From NCBI GenBank assembly GCA_947561585.1, contig CANNZV010000338.1, positions 186,024 to 250,023 on the forward strand: a stretch of DNA of 64,000 nucleotides, given 5' to 3'. Below the pieces are notes generated by a model. It had not been told where the DNA came from and ran no database searches. It saw only the letters and a list, made by a program, of their open reading frames with translations. Position numbers and translations under genes: made by a program. Below, in pieces: positions 1 through 11,709 of the stretch (its first letter is position 1; each line of letters opens with the position of its first letter). Source of the stretch: Caprella mutica. Its lineage: Eukaryota; Arthropoda; Malacostraca; Amphipoda; Caprellidae.

Positions 1-457
1 GAAATAAAAGAATGGCTCCTCTACAATTTCATTTGCTAGAAATAAACAATTTCGAGTTTCGTAAATACAGGGAGAATTGTTTATGTTTGTGTTATTAAAT
101 AGTCTGAGGAATAATGCAAGCACAAACTGCTTTTGAACAATCATTAAGTTTCCAAGTCTAGAACAAAAAACTTTGATCTTGAAAGATTATATAAGATTTG
201 AAACCTATTTTCAGCATGATTTATTGTTGCTTTTATGCCTTCCATCTGCCAATAATGATAAATAGGTAACCATCTTTGAACTAGGTAATGAGTTTGAAGA
301 ACCAGGTCAAAGACAATACAAATTATAGAGTGCATTTTCATATAAGGAAAATAGTCTTAGAATCTAAAACAGAAAATATTTTCAATGAATGAAGCTTATA
401 AAATAGCTTAGGGATGAATTTAAAGTTTCCATGTTTTGCTAAAGTATTGACACTTAC

Positions 458-990
458 CCTCCGTCATGTCGGTAGTTCGGATCGTACACGATGGTTTGGC
501 CCGTCACTCCATCTTCAACTCCATGGATCTCCAGCATGGTATTAGTGGCCGAAGTCAAGTGAGACTCGTAGAGGGTAGTGACAGGGATGTGACCCTGCTG
601 TCCTCCATTGTGAGACCTCCAAGTCACATTTACGTTGCCAAGACCAGCGATGGAACCGTCGATGATGGTTGGGTTAGAATCGTTTCCGGAAAGTTCTACG
701 AGAGCAGAATTCTGCGACTGGTTGAGTTGAAGATGCCGCGGCTGGCCATGGTTCAGATTTCCATGGTGATGACCATGGTCTTCATGAGCTGGTGCTGATA
801 TGAACTGCACTTGGAGCTGCTGGGTGCCCAGCTGGGCAGCAGCTGCTGCTAGGTGGCTCTCGTTGAGGTCTTCTCCTCCCGTAGTGATATGGATCTGCTG
901 CGGCTCATGAAGTACCGTGGCAGATGAAGATGGCACCAAAGTAGCACTCACACCGGAGTCAGTCTCCATTGGGGTTTCTACTGAGTGCAA
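458..990 (-). CDS. Internal coding exon of an unrecognised, probably transcription-factor-like protein
   Basis: Seen: 533 nt open in one frame, 177 codons plus 2 nt. The 5' edge is a good acceptor (pyrimidine tract, then cag at 993-991, minus strand). The first codon is TTG (Leu), so the reading frame enters by splicing and not at a Met. The 3' edge is AGG|GTAAGTG, with GT at 457-456; the in-frame TAA lies inside the donor, as expected for a phase-2 junction. Intron phases are therefore 0 before and 2 after. The peptide is hydrophilic and low in complexity: Met-Glu-Thr near residue 8, LAAAAAQL near 48, a His-rich patch (HEDHGHHHGNLNHG) near 68-82, then Gln/Asn/Ser/Gly-rich text ending in VYDPNYRHDGG. 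There is no zinc finger, homeodomain, membrane segment or signal peptide. Base composition is far more GC-rich than the surroundings. Inference: a disordered linker or activation region of a regulator. I could not match it to a named family. Confidence 0.85.
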
Positions 991-3900
991 CTGAAAAGAA
1001 TAAAAAATTTACATCAGTTTATTTATTACGATAAAACATTTAAAAACAAACTCATGATTTTATTTTAGACGAAATTTTTTTACAAAAAGACATCGAGTTT
1101 CAATTTTTTTGGAAAACTATTCTTGAGATAAACATTCGAAATATAAATCCTGTTAAGAATTTCAATATTCCTCCAGGATTTAGGAACACGATTCCCTCTG
1201 TCGAATGCAGGTAGTCTAAGCTGCATCGACAAATGAGCGCATAATGTGCATGTCTGCGGGTCTTTTTTCTCAATGCGCTTCTATCCCACGGGCCTGAAAG
1301 AGTTTGCAAAAAGTGCATAGCGAGGAGCAGGAATGCACCGGTAGTGCATTCTTTGCAATATGCAGCAATGCAACCAGATGAAAAAATCAAAAGGAAAAAA
1401 GATAAAGAAAAAAAGAGTAGCGTGTTAGGTTAATAGAGGAAATGAAAAAATATATGGAATAGCCAATCAATATTGATGTTGATTTGATGTGTGCATATAG
1501 GATTGTAATATATGATATACCTGCATTTATTTACATTTATTTTAAATTTCATTTTACAAATGAAATTAAAAACTAAACGAAAAATCTAAAATTAAATGCA
1601 AGTATATAAATATTAAATAAAATGTACGAAAATTATACTAAAATGACAAGATGTAATAAATATAAATAATATTCTGAGAAGCAGTCTATTTAAAAAAGCT
1701 GTTATGAATTAAAATAGTGCAAAATAAAGTATTACATCATATAATTGACTATGTTCATGTTACAAAACAGTTGCATGCCGGATTATCGCGGTACAGTACA
1801 TCAGTCCGGTAAATCGAGTGTTTTGGCTGAATGCACCGATTGCAACTCTTCTTTCACGCCAGAAAAAGAGCCACAATAAACCACACAAAAAGACGCGAAA
1901 AAACGACGCTTTTTATTTGACCTCTCGCAAGAGTTTTGCTGCGTATTTTTTGTCTTCTTTAAAAATCGGAAGAAAGCGTCAGCATCGATTGAGTTGAGGT
2001 GTATTTAAAATATTTATCGTAGTATAATGCAGTTATGTGCTAGCAGTGCGGAAAAAACTCAGTGTCCCTGGATAATACGAATTTCAGAGTATTTGTTGCA
2101 TTGTGAGTTCCTTTAAAATTTCGTTACGTTAATATATTCTTGTAAATGGAAGAAATAGTTGTGAATAATGATTTAAATGACAGCATTGAATGAGAAGATG
2201 TAGGAATTAAAGATACGCTCACTAGTAAGAATTTCTTTCTCTTCCCTTTTAAATGATCGGTTTCTTTTGAAGCAGGTGAAGAAAATCGTTGCGATGTTAT
2301 TAGCAGATTTTGCGTATTGTCACTATGCACAAAAACGACGGATTCTTATTTCAGTGTGCATTATGTAGAAAAATCCACAGTTGACCTTTATTGAAAAATC
2401 GTTACATTTTTCATCGTGGAGAAACGGGTTTTTCAGTCTTCGAACTGGTTTTCGCGCAAGCACAATTTGGCGTCTGCTTGCTTTTTGACACACAAAAAGA
2501 TGGCAACCTTTTAATTCAGTAACAGAAGGTGGAAAAATTGTTCTCAGAGAACCGGTTGACATTTAGGAAAACTCGAAAAGATACAAAAGTGTCAAAAAGT
2601 TATTTCCATAGATATGGAATGTCCGGATGGAAAAATTCGTTATTTCTAACGTATTCACAAAAATGTTCGGTTTTTATAAGGTTGGTTCTTTGGTATCGAT
2701 GACTTCGGGAATTTTTAAGAAGAAAATGAACTTCCTGCTATGAATGCTCTGTAGATTGTTATCTGATATATTTGAATTGCGGCTTGTTGCAAAATATATA
2801 AAAAATGTAACGACATTTTGAAGTTTTGATAAGACAATTGAATAAAAATTACTTTTAAATTACTAACCAATAAACAATTTTATTAATTTTTCACCTAGAA
2901 TATACTATTATCTTCTTCATCATTAAACTTTTCGTTGGAATGTACAAAACTCTTTAAATTTCAAAAGCAAATACCTTCTCCCTCAAACTATTTTTCATCA
3001 AATAACTTAGTGAATGAACTCGAAGATCATTTCTTTCATTCAAAAGTCCGATTCCAGGGATTCAAACCACCACCCTTTGCTTCCAAATGCCAAAAGCTTT
3101 TGAATCCACAAATCTGCAAAGGATTTCAACCCGCGATGTGATTGCAAGGGACTTTTGAGCTGCAATAGGTAAAGCAAAGGAACATAAGTGCCCATTTAGG
3201 GCATTTAAAGGAAAATGACCAAAGACCAGCGACCCTATGGTCAGAAACCTCTCTGTTTGACCGGGAACTGGGAAGGGACTTGCAATGGGAATCACTTTGG
3301 GAATTTGGTCAAAAGATTGTAGGTATTCGAAGAAAAATTCTTTGGATTAATGATTGCATGAATGAGAAATATGCTTGAAAGCAAAAATGGTCAAATTGTA
3401 GCAGATTGAAATGCGCTTTGCGTATAATTCACTGAAAGCATTTTGGTTAAAAGGAACAAACGTTTTCATTGTAGCCACTTACGGAATGTTAATAAATTAA
3501 AAGGAAGTAACGAATTTCTCTTTAACAGTTTACTAATTTATTTCATGTAGAGCTCGAGAATGAATGAAATTGTACTTCCTAGAGATGAATTTAGTTTCAG
3601 ATGTGATAGGTGTGTTTACACCATGTTATTTTCATGTCAGGTGAATAGGGACTATAATTTTATGCCGATGGCGCTATAGGGAGGGAGGTCATTGCATAGG
3701 TTTGGTGCTAAGAAAATTTTAGGGATATCTGCACGCTATCCACATTTAAGAGACTTAATATTTTAGTAAAATATTGCATCTTTACATGATATGCATTTTA
3801 GGTTCAATGTCCTAAATCAATGACGTTACGCCCATTTTTGAGAAAATGGAAAATATCATGTACCAATAAATCATTTTAGACATTTATCCATCTGAGTTTT

Positions 3901-5266
3901 CTTATTTTCTAGTCAATAACGTTAAATATTGATGTTGGAAATGAATGGAATACACATTTCTGATATAATGACTGGGTGAATTACTGCTAAAAACGAGTAC
4001 TATAAATGCAAGTCACTTAGCAAGTGTCATCGCAGTACTTCATTCACATATTTTTTGTTGATTGAGCACAATCCACGACAAGTTTTTTTCTTAGCTGATT
4101 CCAGTTCCAGATCACTAGGACTGTCATAATAGAACGATTACCAGTCAGCACGTGCTAGGAATCGCAAACTGGAACAGCAACGTTCATATCCGATTAAATA
4201 AATCATTTTAATATATTGAAAATTTTATATGGATTTACAATAAGAAAGGAGTTAAAACACTAAATTGGATTTAAAATTGTGATCATTTATTTTCACATTT
4301 ATATTAAGTTAATATTTAGATTATGAATATATGATACATTATTAATGATGGGGATTGTATGCTAATTTCCCTCTTGAAAAGCGAGTTAGTGAGAGTTGTA
4401 AGATGGAATCGCCTAAGGTAACTAAAGAGCAGTTCTAGCTCTACAGTTAAATACCACACCATGAAGGCTGTTCCGAGAATGTTGTAAAACTCGTTCAGAA
4501 TTCAAGAGTATAGTAAATTCATTCATAAAAGTTATATTTCTTGATTTACAGGTCTGGGGCAGTTTGGTCCAGACAAGTGCTACTGTTTACTATAATCTAC
4601 TGAAGTTAAGCAGTCGTAATCTTATAGTTGAAGAAGATCTCCCAAAGACCATAATAAACGAAAACACGTTCCAGACCTGTCGGAAGATCAAACTTGATCT
4701 GGATTGCTTGGAGGTCGCAAAGGAGAACGTACGCCTATTACCGGTTCAACTTTATTGCCAAAAGTAAAATCAAACCGAAATGACAGTACATTAGTAGTAG
4801 ATGATCTATCTGTGGGTTTCTCAAACGGGTTTTCACTTAGAACTGGATTGAAGAGATGAGACAAGGAAGAAGATGCTTCAATCTCTTCCGTCTTTGGAAC
4901 TTATTGTACAACCCGGGAATAGGTTATTAATATTGTAGAATGAGTTTAAATATGGATAAAATCTTGAATTTGTATTGATCGTAATCTTTTTTCTCTTGAT
5001 TAACGCATATTATGGATAACATTATTTGTACTCCTGTCTGAACCAGTCTGCATAATATGGAAGATATTTAGGATTTTCTTTATGAGCAATTTAAAATCAA
5101 TTCCTATAATTACATTGATTCAACTGTGAACAGAAAATGAGATCTCTTTGAAATCTTTACCAGTTTATGCAAACTGGCGTGACTACTACACTAATATTAT
5201 TCAAATTACTCCTCGGCCTACTCGACAATGCTTTAATTCACTCTTTGAGTTTGCACAGCGTAGTTG
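991..5266. other. Noncoding DNA upstream of the exon (probable intron)
   Basis: No credible exon on either strand. It contains an AATGCA/TGCATT-rich patch at 1200-1380 and another near 1770-1860. Moderately GC-richer unique DNA lies at 1860-2000 and 3050-3320, the latter with four scattered TGACC/GGTCA pentamers. A CACGTG E-box sits at 4149-4154. Short open frames here (for example 4564-4767 plus and 3062-3295 minus) lack splice or compositional support. Confidence 0.6.
1200..1380. promoter_or_regulatory. AATGCA/TGCATT-rich patch close to the exon
   Basis: AATGCA or TGCATT occurs at about 1204, 1332, 1345 and 1367, with further TGCA-containing words between, and a CAGGTAG heptamer lies at 1208-1214. 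The 12-mer TGCAGCAATGCA at 1361-1372 recurs exactly at 10631-10642, next to a TGCATTC in both places. This is either an ancient duplication or a shared binding-site grammar. The regulatory role is inference. Confidence 0.3.
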
Positions 5267-5640
5267 CACGTGGCTAACTCGTGACCTGTGACCGTGACAC
5301 ACGTCTCACCTTTGACCAACATCAGGAAGAGGGTCAACATCTGAATATTAAACAGGTCAGGTCTGTGTAAGAATGAATGGCTCATCTTCTCGTGACCAAC
5401 TGTTGACCGACAAAAAAGGGATTAGGTCAACTGTTAACAAAATATCGTGAACAATGGTCAATAGGTTAGATGTAAACACTTGGCGTGAACTTTGACCATG
5501 AGGGAATTGCGTGAATGGTTTACAGGTCAAGATGAATTACAATGACCTGTCGGTCACATTGTTGACCGGGTGAGGTCAGAAAGTAGCACGTGACTACATT
5601 TATAGGTCAATTATAATCCTGACCAGCCCTAGTAGGTCTT
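5267..5640. promoter_or_regulatory. Dense nuclear-receptor half-site cluster, candidate enhancer
   Basis: Seen: about 17 GGTCA/TGACC pentamers or near-hexamers in about 360 bp. Examples are TGACCT at 5282 and 5543; TGACCA at 5313, 5393, 5493 and 5620; TGACCG at 5289, 5404 and 5563; AGGTCA at 5354, 5424, 5524, 5573 and 5604; GGGTCA at 5331; TGGTCA at 5455; CGGTCA at 5551. Spacing is irregular and both orientations occur, so this is not a simple tandem repeat. A CACGTG E-box lies at each edge (5267-5272 and 5587-5592). Known: AGGTCA is the core half-site of nuclear receptors (EcR/USP, FTZ-F1, E75, HR families), and CACGTG is a bHLH site. Inference: a cis-regulatory module, possibly hormone responsive. 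Confidence 0.5.
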
Positions 5641-6850
5641 TATTTAGAGGCATGATGTCATCGTTATTCAATGGGCCTCACCTTCTCAAGCTTTCTCCGT
5701 AGATTTTATAAATATTCATACATTTTCTCGCAAAAATAGGCACCTATTCCTTATTCTTCCATATGAATTAAGCAGTTAGGCGAATTACGTTCTTATTTTA
5801 TCAATTAATGACAAAAGACTGTGTTTAGAGTTGGAATTTACATGAAAGAAGTGGCCAAATGAGCCCAAAAGTGAACCTATTAAATTTGCATGAAAATTAC
5901 ATAAAATGATGTGCATTCAAGAACATCATGAAAGCTCCTTATCATTTCGTTTCTGCACAAAAGGATACAAAGCAAATAATTTGTCAAAAGTGTCCATTTT
6001 AAAATATTAATAGACCGTTGTAAGGTAGGAATTACATACCTGCAGTCGATCCTTTGAATAAAATGTAAATTCAAGTCCCTTTAATTCATGTAATGATAAT
6101 AATTCACAGATAAAATCGCTCGTATGTTAATGTGCTGTGGGCATATAATTCCTTATATATGTAAATGAGAAACCTCGAACACAAAGAAGGAAAATGATTC
6201 TCGAAACACTGAAAACTCTACCTTAGACACTTTGCAATCTAGCAACTTCGTGTTCGGTGCTTTTGAAACTATATAATTTAGCGCTCTAAAATTGATTTCA
6301 CAGAAACTTGTATCTGCTTAATACATTCATCTAGAATCTAATAGCAAAGTTTAAAGTCCTAAAATGATCATACTACATCGTAAAGTTTAATGGCTAATAT
6401 ATTCAGTGAGGTTTAAATGCATCGGTAGCCAGTGGACGCATTTTCATTCAAATTTGAGTTCACAGGTCCAGCCTTTCGGTACCTGATCAACTACCGGAAG
6501 AACCCTCGAATAGACCGCGCAATTCCGAACAGACCGCGCAATCTGCATCACAATGATGACGATGCAGGCAGCTGATATGCAACTACCGATGCAGATCTCT
6601 AATATCAGCGCATCTTTCGATTGAAGCTATTAAGTTAGTGATGATTATATTAGAATTTTAAATAAAATAAATAAAGGTACTCTGTGATGATTTTCTGACA
6701 ATTTACAAATATCTCAGTTCCGAAAAGATACTTTACTAATTGTAATGCTTGTAAATATTTTACAATTGGTCTGGGTACACGATGATAAATTTGAAAGATT
6801 TGAAAATGATTGAAAATTAGAAAACTGTGATTTTAGAATTTAGCATTAAT
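5641..6850. other. Noncoding stretch before the first minisatellite
   Basis: AT-rich DNA without exons. A GC-richer patch at 6440-6610 contains a short duplication, with AGACCGCGCAAT at both about 6510 and 6530. The segment at 6700-6800, read on the minus strand, resembles the sequences at 43185-43270 and 45170-45255 (shared words CAAATCTT, GTACCCAGA and AAAATAT in the same order). It therefore looks like part of the element that carries the adjacent 32-bp array. Confidence 0.45.
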
Positions 6851-8320
6851 CAGTGACTCTTTTCTCGGATAGTACATCATCACAGTGACTCTTTTCTCTG
6901 ATAGTACATCATCACAGTGACTCTTTTCTCGGATAGTACATCATCACAGTGACTCTTTTCTCTGATAGTACATCATCACAGTGACTCTTTTCTCTGATAG
7001 TACATCATCACAGTGACTCTTTTCTCTGATAGTACATCATCACAGTGACTCTTTTCTCTGATAGTACATCATCACAGTGACTCTTTTCTCGGATAGTACA
7101 TCATCACAGTGACTCTTTTCTCTGATAGTACATCATCACAGTGACTCTTTTCTCTGATAGTACATCATCACAGTGACTCTTTTCTCTGATAGTACATCAT
7201 CACAGTGACTCTTTTCTTTGATAGTACATCATCACAGTGACTCTTTTCTCTGATAGTACATAATCACAGTGACTCTTTTCTCTGATAGTACATCATCACA
7301 GTGACTCTTTTCTCTGATAGTACATCATCACAGTGACTCTTTTCTCTGATAGTACATCATCACAGTGACTCTTTTCTCTGATAGTACATCATCACAGTGA
7401 CTCTTTTCTCTGATAGTACATCATCACAGTGACTCTTTTCTCTGATAGTACATCATCACAGTGACTCTTTTCTCTGATAGTACATCATCACAGTGACTCT
7501 TTTCTCTGATAGTACATCATCACAGTGACTCTTTTTTCTGATAGTACATCATCACAGTGACTCTTTTCTCTGATAGTACATCATCACAGTGACTCTTTTC
7601 TCTGATAGTACATCATCACAGTGACTCTTTTCTCCGATAGCACATCATCACAGTGACTCTTTTCTCTGATAGTACATCATCACAGTGACTCTTTTCTTTG
7701 ATAGTACATCATCACAGTGACTCTTTTCTCTGATAGTACATCATCACAGTGACTCTTTTCTCTGATAGTACATCATCACAGTGACTCTTTTCTCTGATAG
7801 TACATCATCACAGTGACTCTTTTCTCTGATAGTACATCATCACAGTGACTCTTTTCTCTGATAGTACATCATCACAGTGACTCTTTTTTCTGATAGTACA
7901 TCATCACAGTGACTCTTTTCTCTGATAGTACATCATCACAGTGACTCTTTTCTCTGATAGTACATCATCACAGTGACTCTTTTCTCCGATAGCACATCAT
8001 CACAGTGACTCTTTTCTCTGATAGTACATCATCATATTAACTCTTTTATCTGATAGTACATCATCACAGTGACTCTTTTCTCTGATAGTACATTATCACA
8101 GTGACTCTTTTCTCTGATAGTACATCATCACAGTGACTCTTTTCTCTGATAGTACATCATCACAGTGACTTTTTTCTCTGATAGTACATCATCACAGTGA
8201 CTTTTTTCTCTGATAGTACATCATCACAGTGACTCTTTTCTCTGATAGTACATCATCACAGTGACTCTTTTCTCTGATAGTACATCATCACATTGACTTT
8301 CTTCTCTGATAGTACAACAT
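6851..8320 (+). repeat. 32-bp minisatellite array A, about 46 units
   Basis: Head-to-tail copies of a 32-bp unit beginning CAGTGACTCTTTTCTCTGAT and ending in AGTACATCATCA. Most units are identical or differ at one base, mainly CTCGGAT versus CTCTGAT. Rare variants mark higher-order duplication: CTCTTTTTTCTG at 7529 and 7881, and TCTCCGATAGC at 7631 and 7983, both exactly 352 bp (11 units) apart. The last units (about 8285-8320) are degraded, as is usual at array edges. The same unit in reverse orientation forms four other arrays in the window. There are no unique spacers, so this is not a CRISPR array. Confidence 0.97.
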
Positions 8321-8876
8321 ATATAAAATGAATGTTTTTTAATAAAAAATCTTTAAATAAAGTGTTATTTCATCAAGAAAATTGAATTTAAAAATTTATA
8401 ACAGTTAAATTTAAGAATACATTCACACAGTGCATATAAATTATGTTGCAAATTGAAGGGACATTTAGCAATAGTGTGACAATGCAGTTGACTGAAAAGC
8501 CTCTCTCACATTCCTCTATGCAGCCCGTCATGCATTCCCAAAGATATTAGCATAAAATAATCCATTGCTACGAATTCCAACCTACACTTGGAATGATAAT
8601 CAGTGGAATGAGAATCATTGCAATTATTATATATGGACTTATTATCATTGTGATGATTATTGATATATTGTGTATATAAATATACAGTTAGATTAACTTT
8701 TTTATATTCATTTAATTACTTCAACAAATAAAAAAGCATAAGAATTTTTTCAAATTTTTTATTAAAAAAATCATTTTTTTTTATCAATCATTAACTTAAG
8801 AATTAGAAATAACGAAATTAAATGATAAACCTCATGAAGTTTTGAACTTTCATAAAATTTTCACATTGAAATTCCT

Positions 8877-9048
8877 ATCACACTCTCATCACATTCTCAT
8901 CACATCCTCATCACATTTTCATCACACTCTCATCACATTCTCATCACATTTTCATCACATTCTCATCACATTCTCATCACATTATCATCACATTCTCATC
9001 ACATTCCATTCACATTCTAATCACACTTTCATCACATTCCAATCACAT
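8877..9048 (+). repeat. 11-bp minisatellite (ATCACATTCTC), about 15 units
   Basis: Imperfect 11-bp tandem repeat with units such as ATCACATTCTC, ATCACACTCTC and ATCACATTTTC, decaying towards 9050. An open frame crosses it only because the repeat lacks stops, so it is not considered coding. Confidence 0.9.
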
Positions 9049-9970
9049 AATAAGAGTGTACAAGTTACCCTAAGATTATCCCCAATTACCACATCATTAT
9101 GCAACATTTGGGGTAAAATGAGCTAAAAAACACCCTAAATATTCACCCCAAATAAGCCTACAGAAATAGTGGGAAAATGGAAAAAAATATTGCACCTGCA
9201 ATGTGCTGATGGGGAGGTGTTTGAATGAACTAATATTATAAAAATAGGTGCAGGGAAAACTTAATTAATAAAACTTCATCATTAAATTTTACATGTTGAA
9301 GAATATTTATTTTATAACGTAAAATAAAACTTTGAACTTGTATTACAAATTGAAATAAATGGAAATATTTTTAATAGTGGTCATCCACTTGTAAAAATAT
9401 TTATTACAACTTAATTACATTAATCTATCGTTATCTTCCTATCGGTTCCTATATTGTATATTAAGTAGTAAATTATCGTATATCTTAAAGACGATTATTG
9501 ATACGTAGTATATCATTATCTTCGTAATTATTTATAATATGCCGATATAAATTTTCCGACTATTCGTATTTTTAATAATATTCTTCCGATATGCATTTTC
9601 CGACTGCCTTTATTTTAATAAAAATTATCCGTATTTTAATAATAATTTTCCAATTTAAATTTCCCGACTTTGATTCTTCATATTCGTTTATCATTCGTAC
9701 TAAAGAGAAGATCAACCCTATTTTCTGAGTGGGTTGAGAGGCCTAGGGTTGAATCATTGGTTGAATCCTAAATAGATTAATGGTTGACGGTTGCAAGTCC
9801 CGAAGGTGGACAACAAAGAGGTGTCCGATGACGGACGGGCCTGTTGCAAACAAAATACGCCAAATTCGAACAGGTTTTTCTGGTTTTCGGACTGTGTGGA
9901 CATCATATCGCATGAATTGGTGAACAGTGTCAGAGATGTCAAAAGAACAGCCAATGATATGGATAGGGTT
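9049..9970. other. AT-rich noncoding stretch
   Basis: No exon. The interval 9430-9680 repeats short words (TTTTCCGA, TATTCG, TTTTAATAAT) in a loose, degenerate way. From 9740 onward the sequence becomes GC-richer and leads into the foldback element at 9974-10098. Confidence 0.4.
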
Positions 9971-9973
9971 AGG

Positions 9974-10098
9974 TATGAATTATCGGACGGTGTCACATAT
10001 TCGGTCATATAATGAAAAACTACATGGCAATAATTATTTTTTATAAGATCCATTTTCCTTATATGGCCGAAGATGTGAAGCCGACCGATAACTCGTAA
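9974..10098. mobile_element. Foldback/MITE-like hairpin element
   Basis: An inverted repeat of about 38 bp. The left arm (9974-10012) contains GAATTATCGGACGG and CACATATTCGGTCATATA. The right arm (10055-10098) contains TTATATGGCCGAAGATGTGA and CCGATAACTCGTAAG. The spacer is about 43 bp. A third copy of the right arm, with TTATATGATCGAAAATGTGA and GTCCGATAACTAAG, occurs alone at 42876-42915, which shows that the sequence is dispersed. Ends and target-site duplication are not resolved. Confidence 0.5.
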
Positions 10099-10590
10099 GT
10101 TATCCTAGGACCTAGATAGTGGACTAATTCCATAAATTGAAGTTCAACTGAATTGAGAAAAAAAATAACGATATGATTTGCATTGATTGAAATTCTCGAT
10201 ATTTTACAAAATTGCAGAATTCTCAGTTTCAGAACAAAAATACATATTTTAGTACGAACTTTTATTCAAAATTTTAATTATCAAGTTATCGAGAAAAAAA
10301 TTAAATTACGTACTTCTATATTTTCGAAAAATGTTGCAAAAAATTATCATCGGAAAATTATTTCAATCAAAACGTGGCAAAAAAAATATAAATTTCAATC
10401 CCATATATCTTTTTCGAAAAACGTTACAAAAAAATATTAACTGAAAAAAATCAATAAAGAATAACTCTAGTAAAATGCAACATAAAGCTTGTGAAAAAAG
10501 AGCTGGTGATCCACTAGTGCAAGGGAGTAGGTAGGTACCTACTGCTTATTTACATGAGAATGAAAAAAAGGCGCCGTGAAAAAGGTCTAA
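10099..10590. other. AT-rich noncoding stretch
   Basis: Strongly AT-rich with runs of A. Nothing recognisable is seen. A short open frame on the plus strand is Lys/Phe/Ile-rich, as expected from composition alone. Confidence 0.4.
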
Positions 10591-10599
10591 TCCTTACCG

Positions 10600-10720
10600 C
10601 TGGTTGCATTGTGCCGCCACTGCATTCAACTGCAGCAATGCACTGATGTTGTGGTGCATAGGCAATGCAAATAGAAAAGAGAGTTATAATAATGCACCCC
10701 ATTGCAAGGGATCAATGCAG
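10600..10720. promoter_or_regulatory. AATGCA/TGCATT cluster with an octamer-like site
   Basis: TGCATT at 10605 and 10621; AATGCA at 10637, 10664, 10691 and 10714, giving six copies in about 115 bp. ATGCAAAT, the POU/octamer consensus, lies at 10665-10672. The block shares TGCAGCAATGCA with 1361-1372. Binding by POU-type factors is inference. Confidence 0.35.
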
Positions 10721-11432
10721 AAAAAAACTAATCAAAAGAAAGAGTTTAAAAAAGGTTTTTAAATGACAGCATCGAAAAAAGTCCGCATTATTTGCAGGCT
10801 CAAACCTAATTGCAAGCAGCTATTTATATCAACAGGTTACTAGATAATAGCTTTCGAAAATAAATTCATAGATCTAATATATTGATGTATAGGCTTAGTA
10901 ACAGGTTTGGAAAATACGTTAATGCATTAAGATTTTATTGAAGGTATAAAATGCATCATGGGAAAGAGACATGGAACATGAGGAAGTTGATTGAAAAAAA
11001 CATGATAGGAACATGGGAAGTGAGATCATTTTATTTCATGTTACCACAAACTCTTTTTTCTGTTTCGATATTTTCAAGGGTGCTGTTAATTTTTTAAGAA
11101 AGAAAAGGTGGAACAATGCATACAAACCAAAAAAAAAAACTCATTTGAATAGACGTATAAAACTTTTTTTTAAAAAGTCATTATTTTTCCATTAAAAACA
11201 AGAAGATATTTTCATATCTGGTTTTATAATTTCAAGCGGTATAAAGTTTTTTTTTAATATCAGAACTATTTATAACATTATATTATGCTATAACTAGTTA
11301 AATAAAACAGTAAATGTTGACGAAATTCTTCCCTTAGCCAACTATTCATTTAGCAAAAAATACTTGCTACACAATTATATTTTTTTCCTGCCGAAATATT
11401 CCCGAATCAAAATTGTGAATTCGATTCCGAGT

Positions 11433-11709
11433 TGCATTGTCGCCTGCATATTCACAATGCATTTTTTAGTCACTTCTTCCACCACTTGCATTATCCTCAT
11501 TTTTTTACCCTTTTTTATCGGGTCAAAGTTTTTTTAGGTTAGGTCACATTGGGTGCAACAAGGATGCATTTTATGGGATGCATTTTTGGATGCATTATTT
11601 TACCTGCATTCCAGCACTAGAATGCAAGTGTTTTGGCTAGTATAGCATATTGTGTGTTAAATATTTGGTTATTTTGTAAAACAATGCAATTGTGAGTGTT
11701 AATAATGCA
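11433..11709. promoter_or_regulatory. Second, denser AATGCA/TGCATT cluster
   Basis: AATGCA or TGCATT at 11433, 11456 (palindromic AATGCATT), 11487, 11565, 11579, 11591, 11605, 11621, 11683 and 11704: ten sites in about 280 bp. Two AGGTCA/GGGTCA words lie near 11519 and 11541. Spacing is irregular. This is a candidate enhancer or a degenerate repeat. No known factor can be assigned with certainty. Confidence 0.35.

Noticed and set aside
466..798. 110-codon frame on the plus strand
   Set aside because: Antisense shadow of the minus-strand exon 458-990, which has proper splice sites and a better composition.
988..990. TTG at the start of the exon as an initiation codon
   Set aside because: It immediately follows a pyrimidine tract and CAG acceptor, so it is an internal Leu codon after splicing.
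4564..4767. Possible small exon on the plus strand after TTGATTTACAG
   Set aside because: The acceptor is weak, no good donor follows, and the peptide has no recognisable motif.
6030..6042. Further AG|GT junctions on the minus strand (also near 1520, 17220, 32318, 43688, 49757 and 58818)
   Set aside because: Donor-like GT is present, but the preceding sequence lacks a convincing pyrimidine tract, so these are not listed as ratchet candidates.
6851..8320. CRISPR-like array of 32-bp repeats
   Set aside because: Units abut with no unique spacers, there are no cas genes, and the surrounding sequence is eukaryotic. It is a minisatellite.
8842..9126. Ser/His/Thr-rich 94-codon frame
   Set aside because: Runs through the 11-bp ATCACATTCTC array. 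Compositional artefact.
9754..10053. Overlapping frames on both strands at the foldback element
   Set aside because: They coincide with an inverted repeat and share no domain. More likely transposon DNA than a gene.
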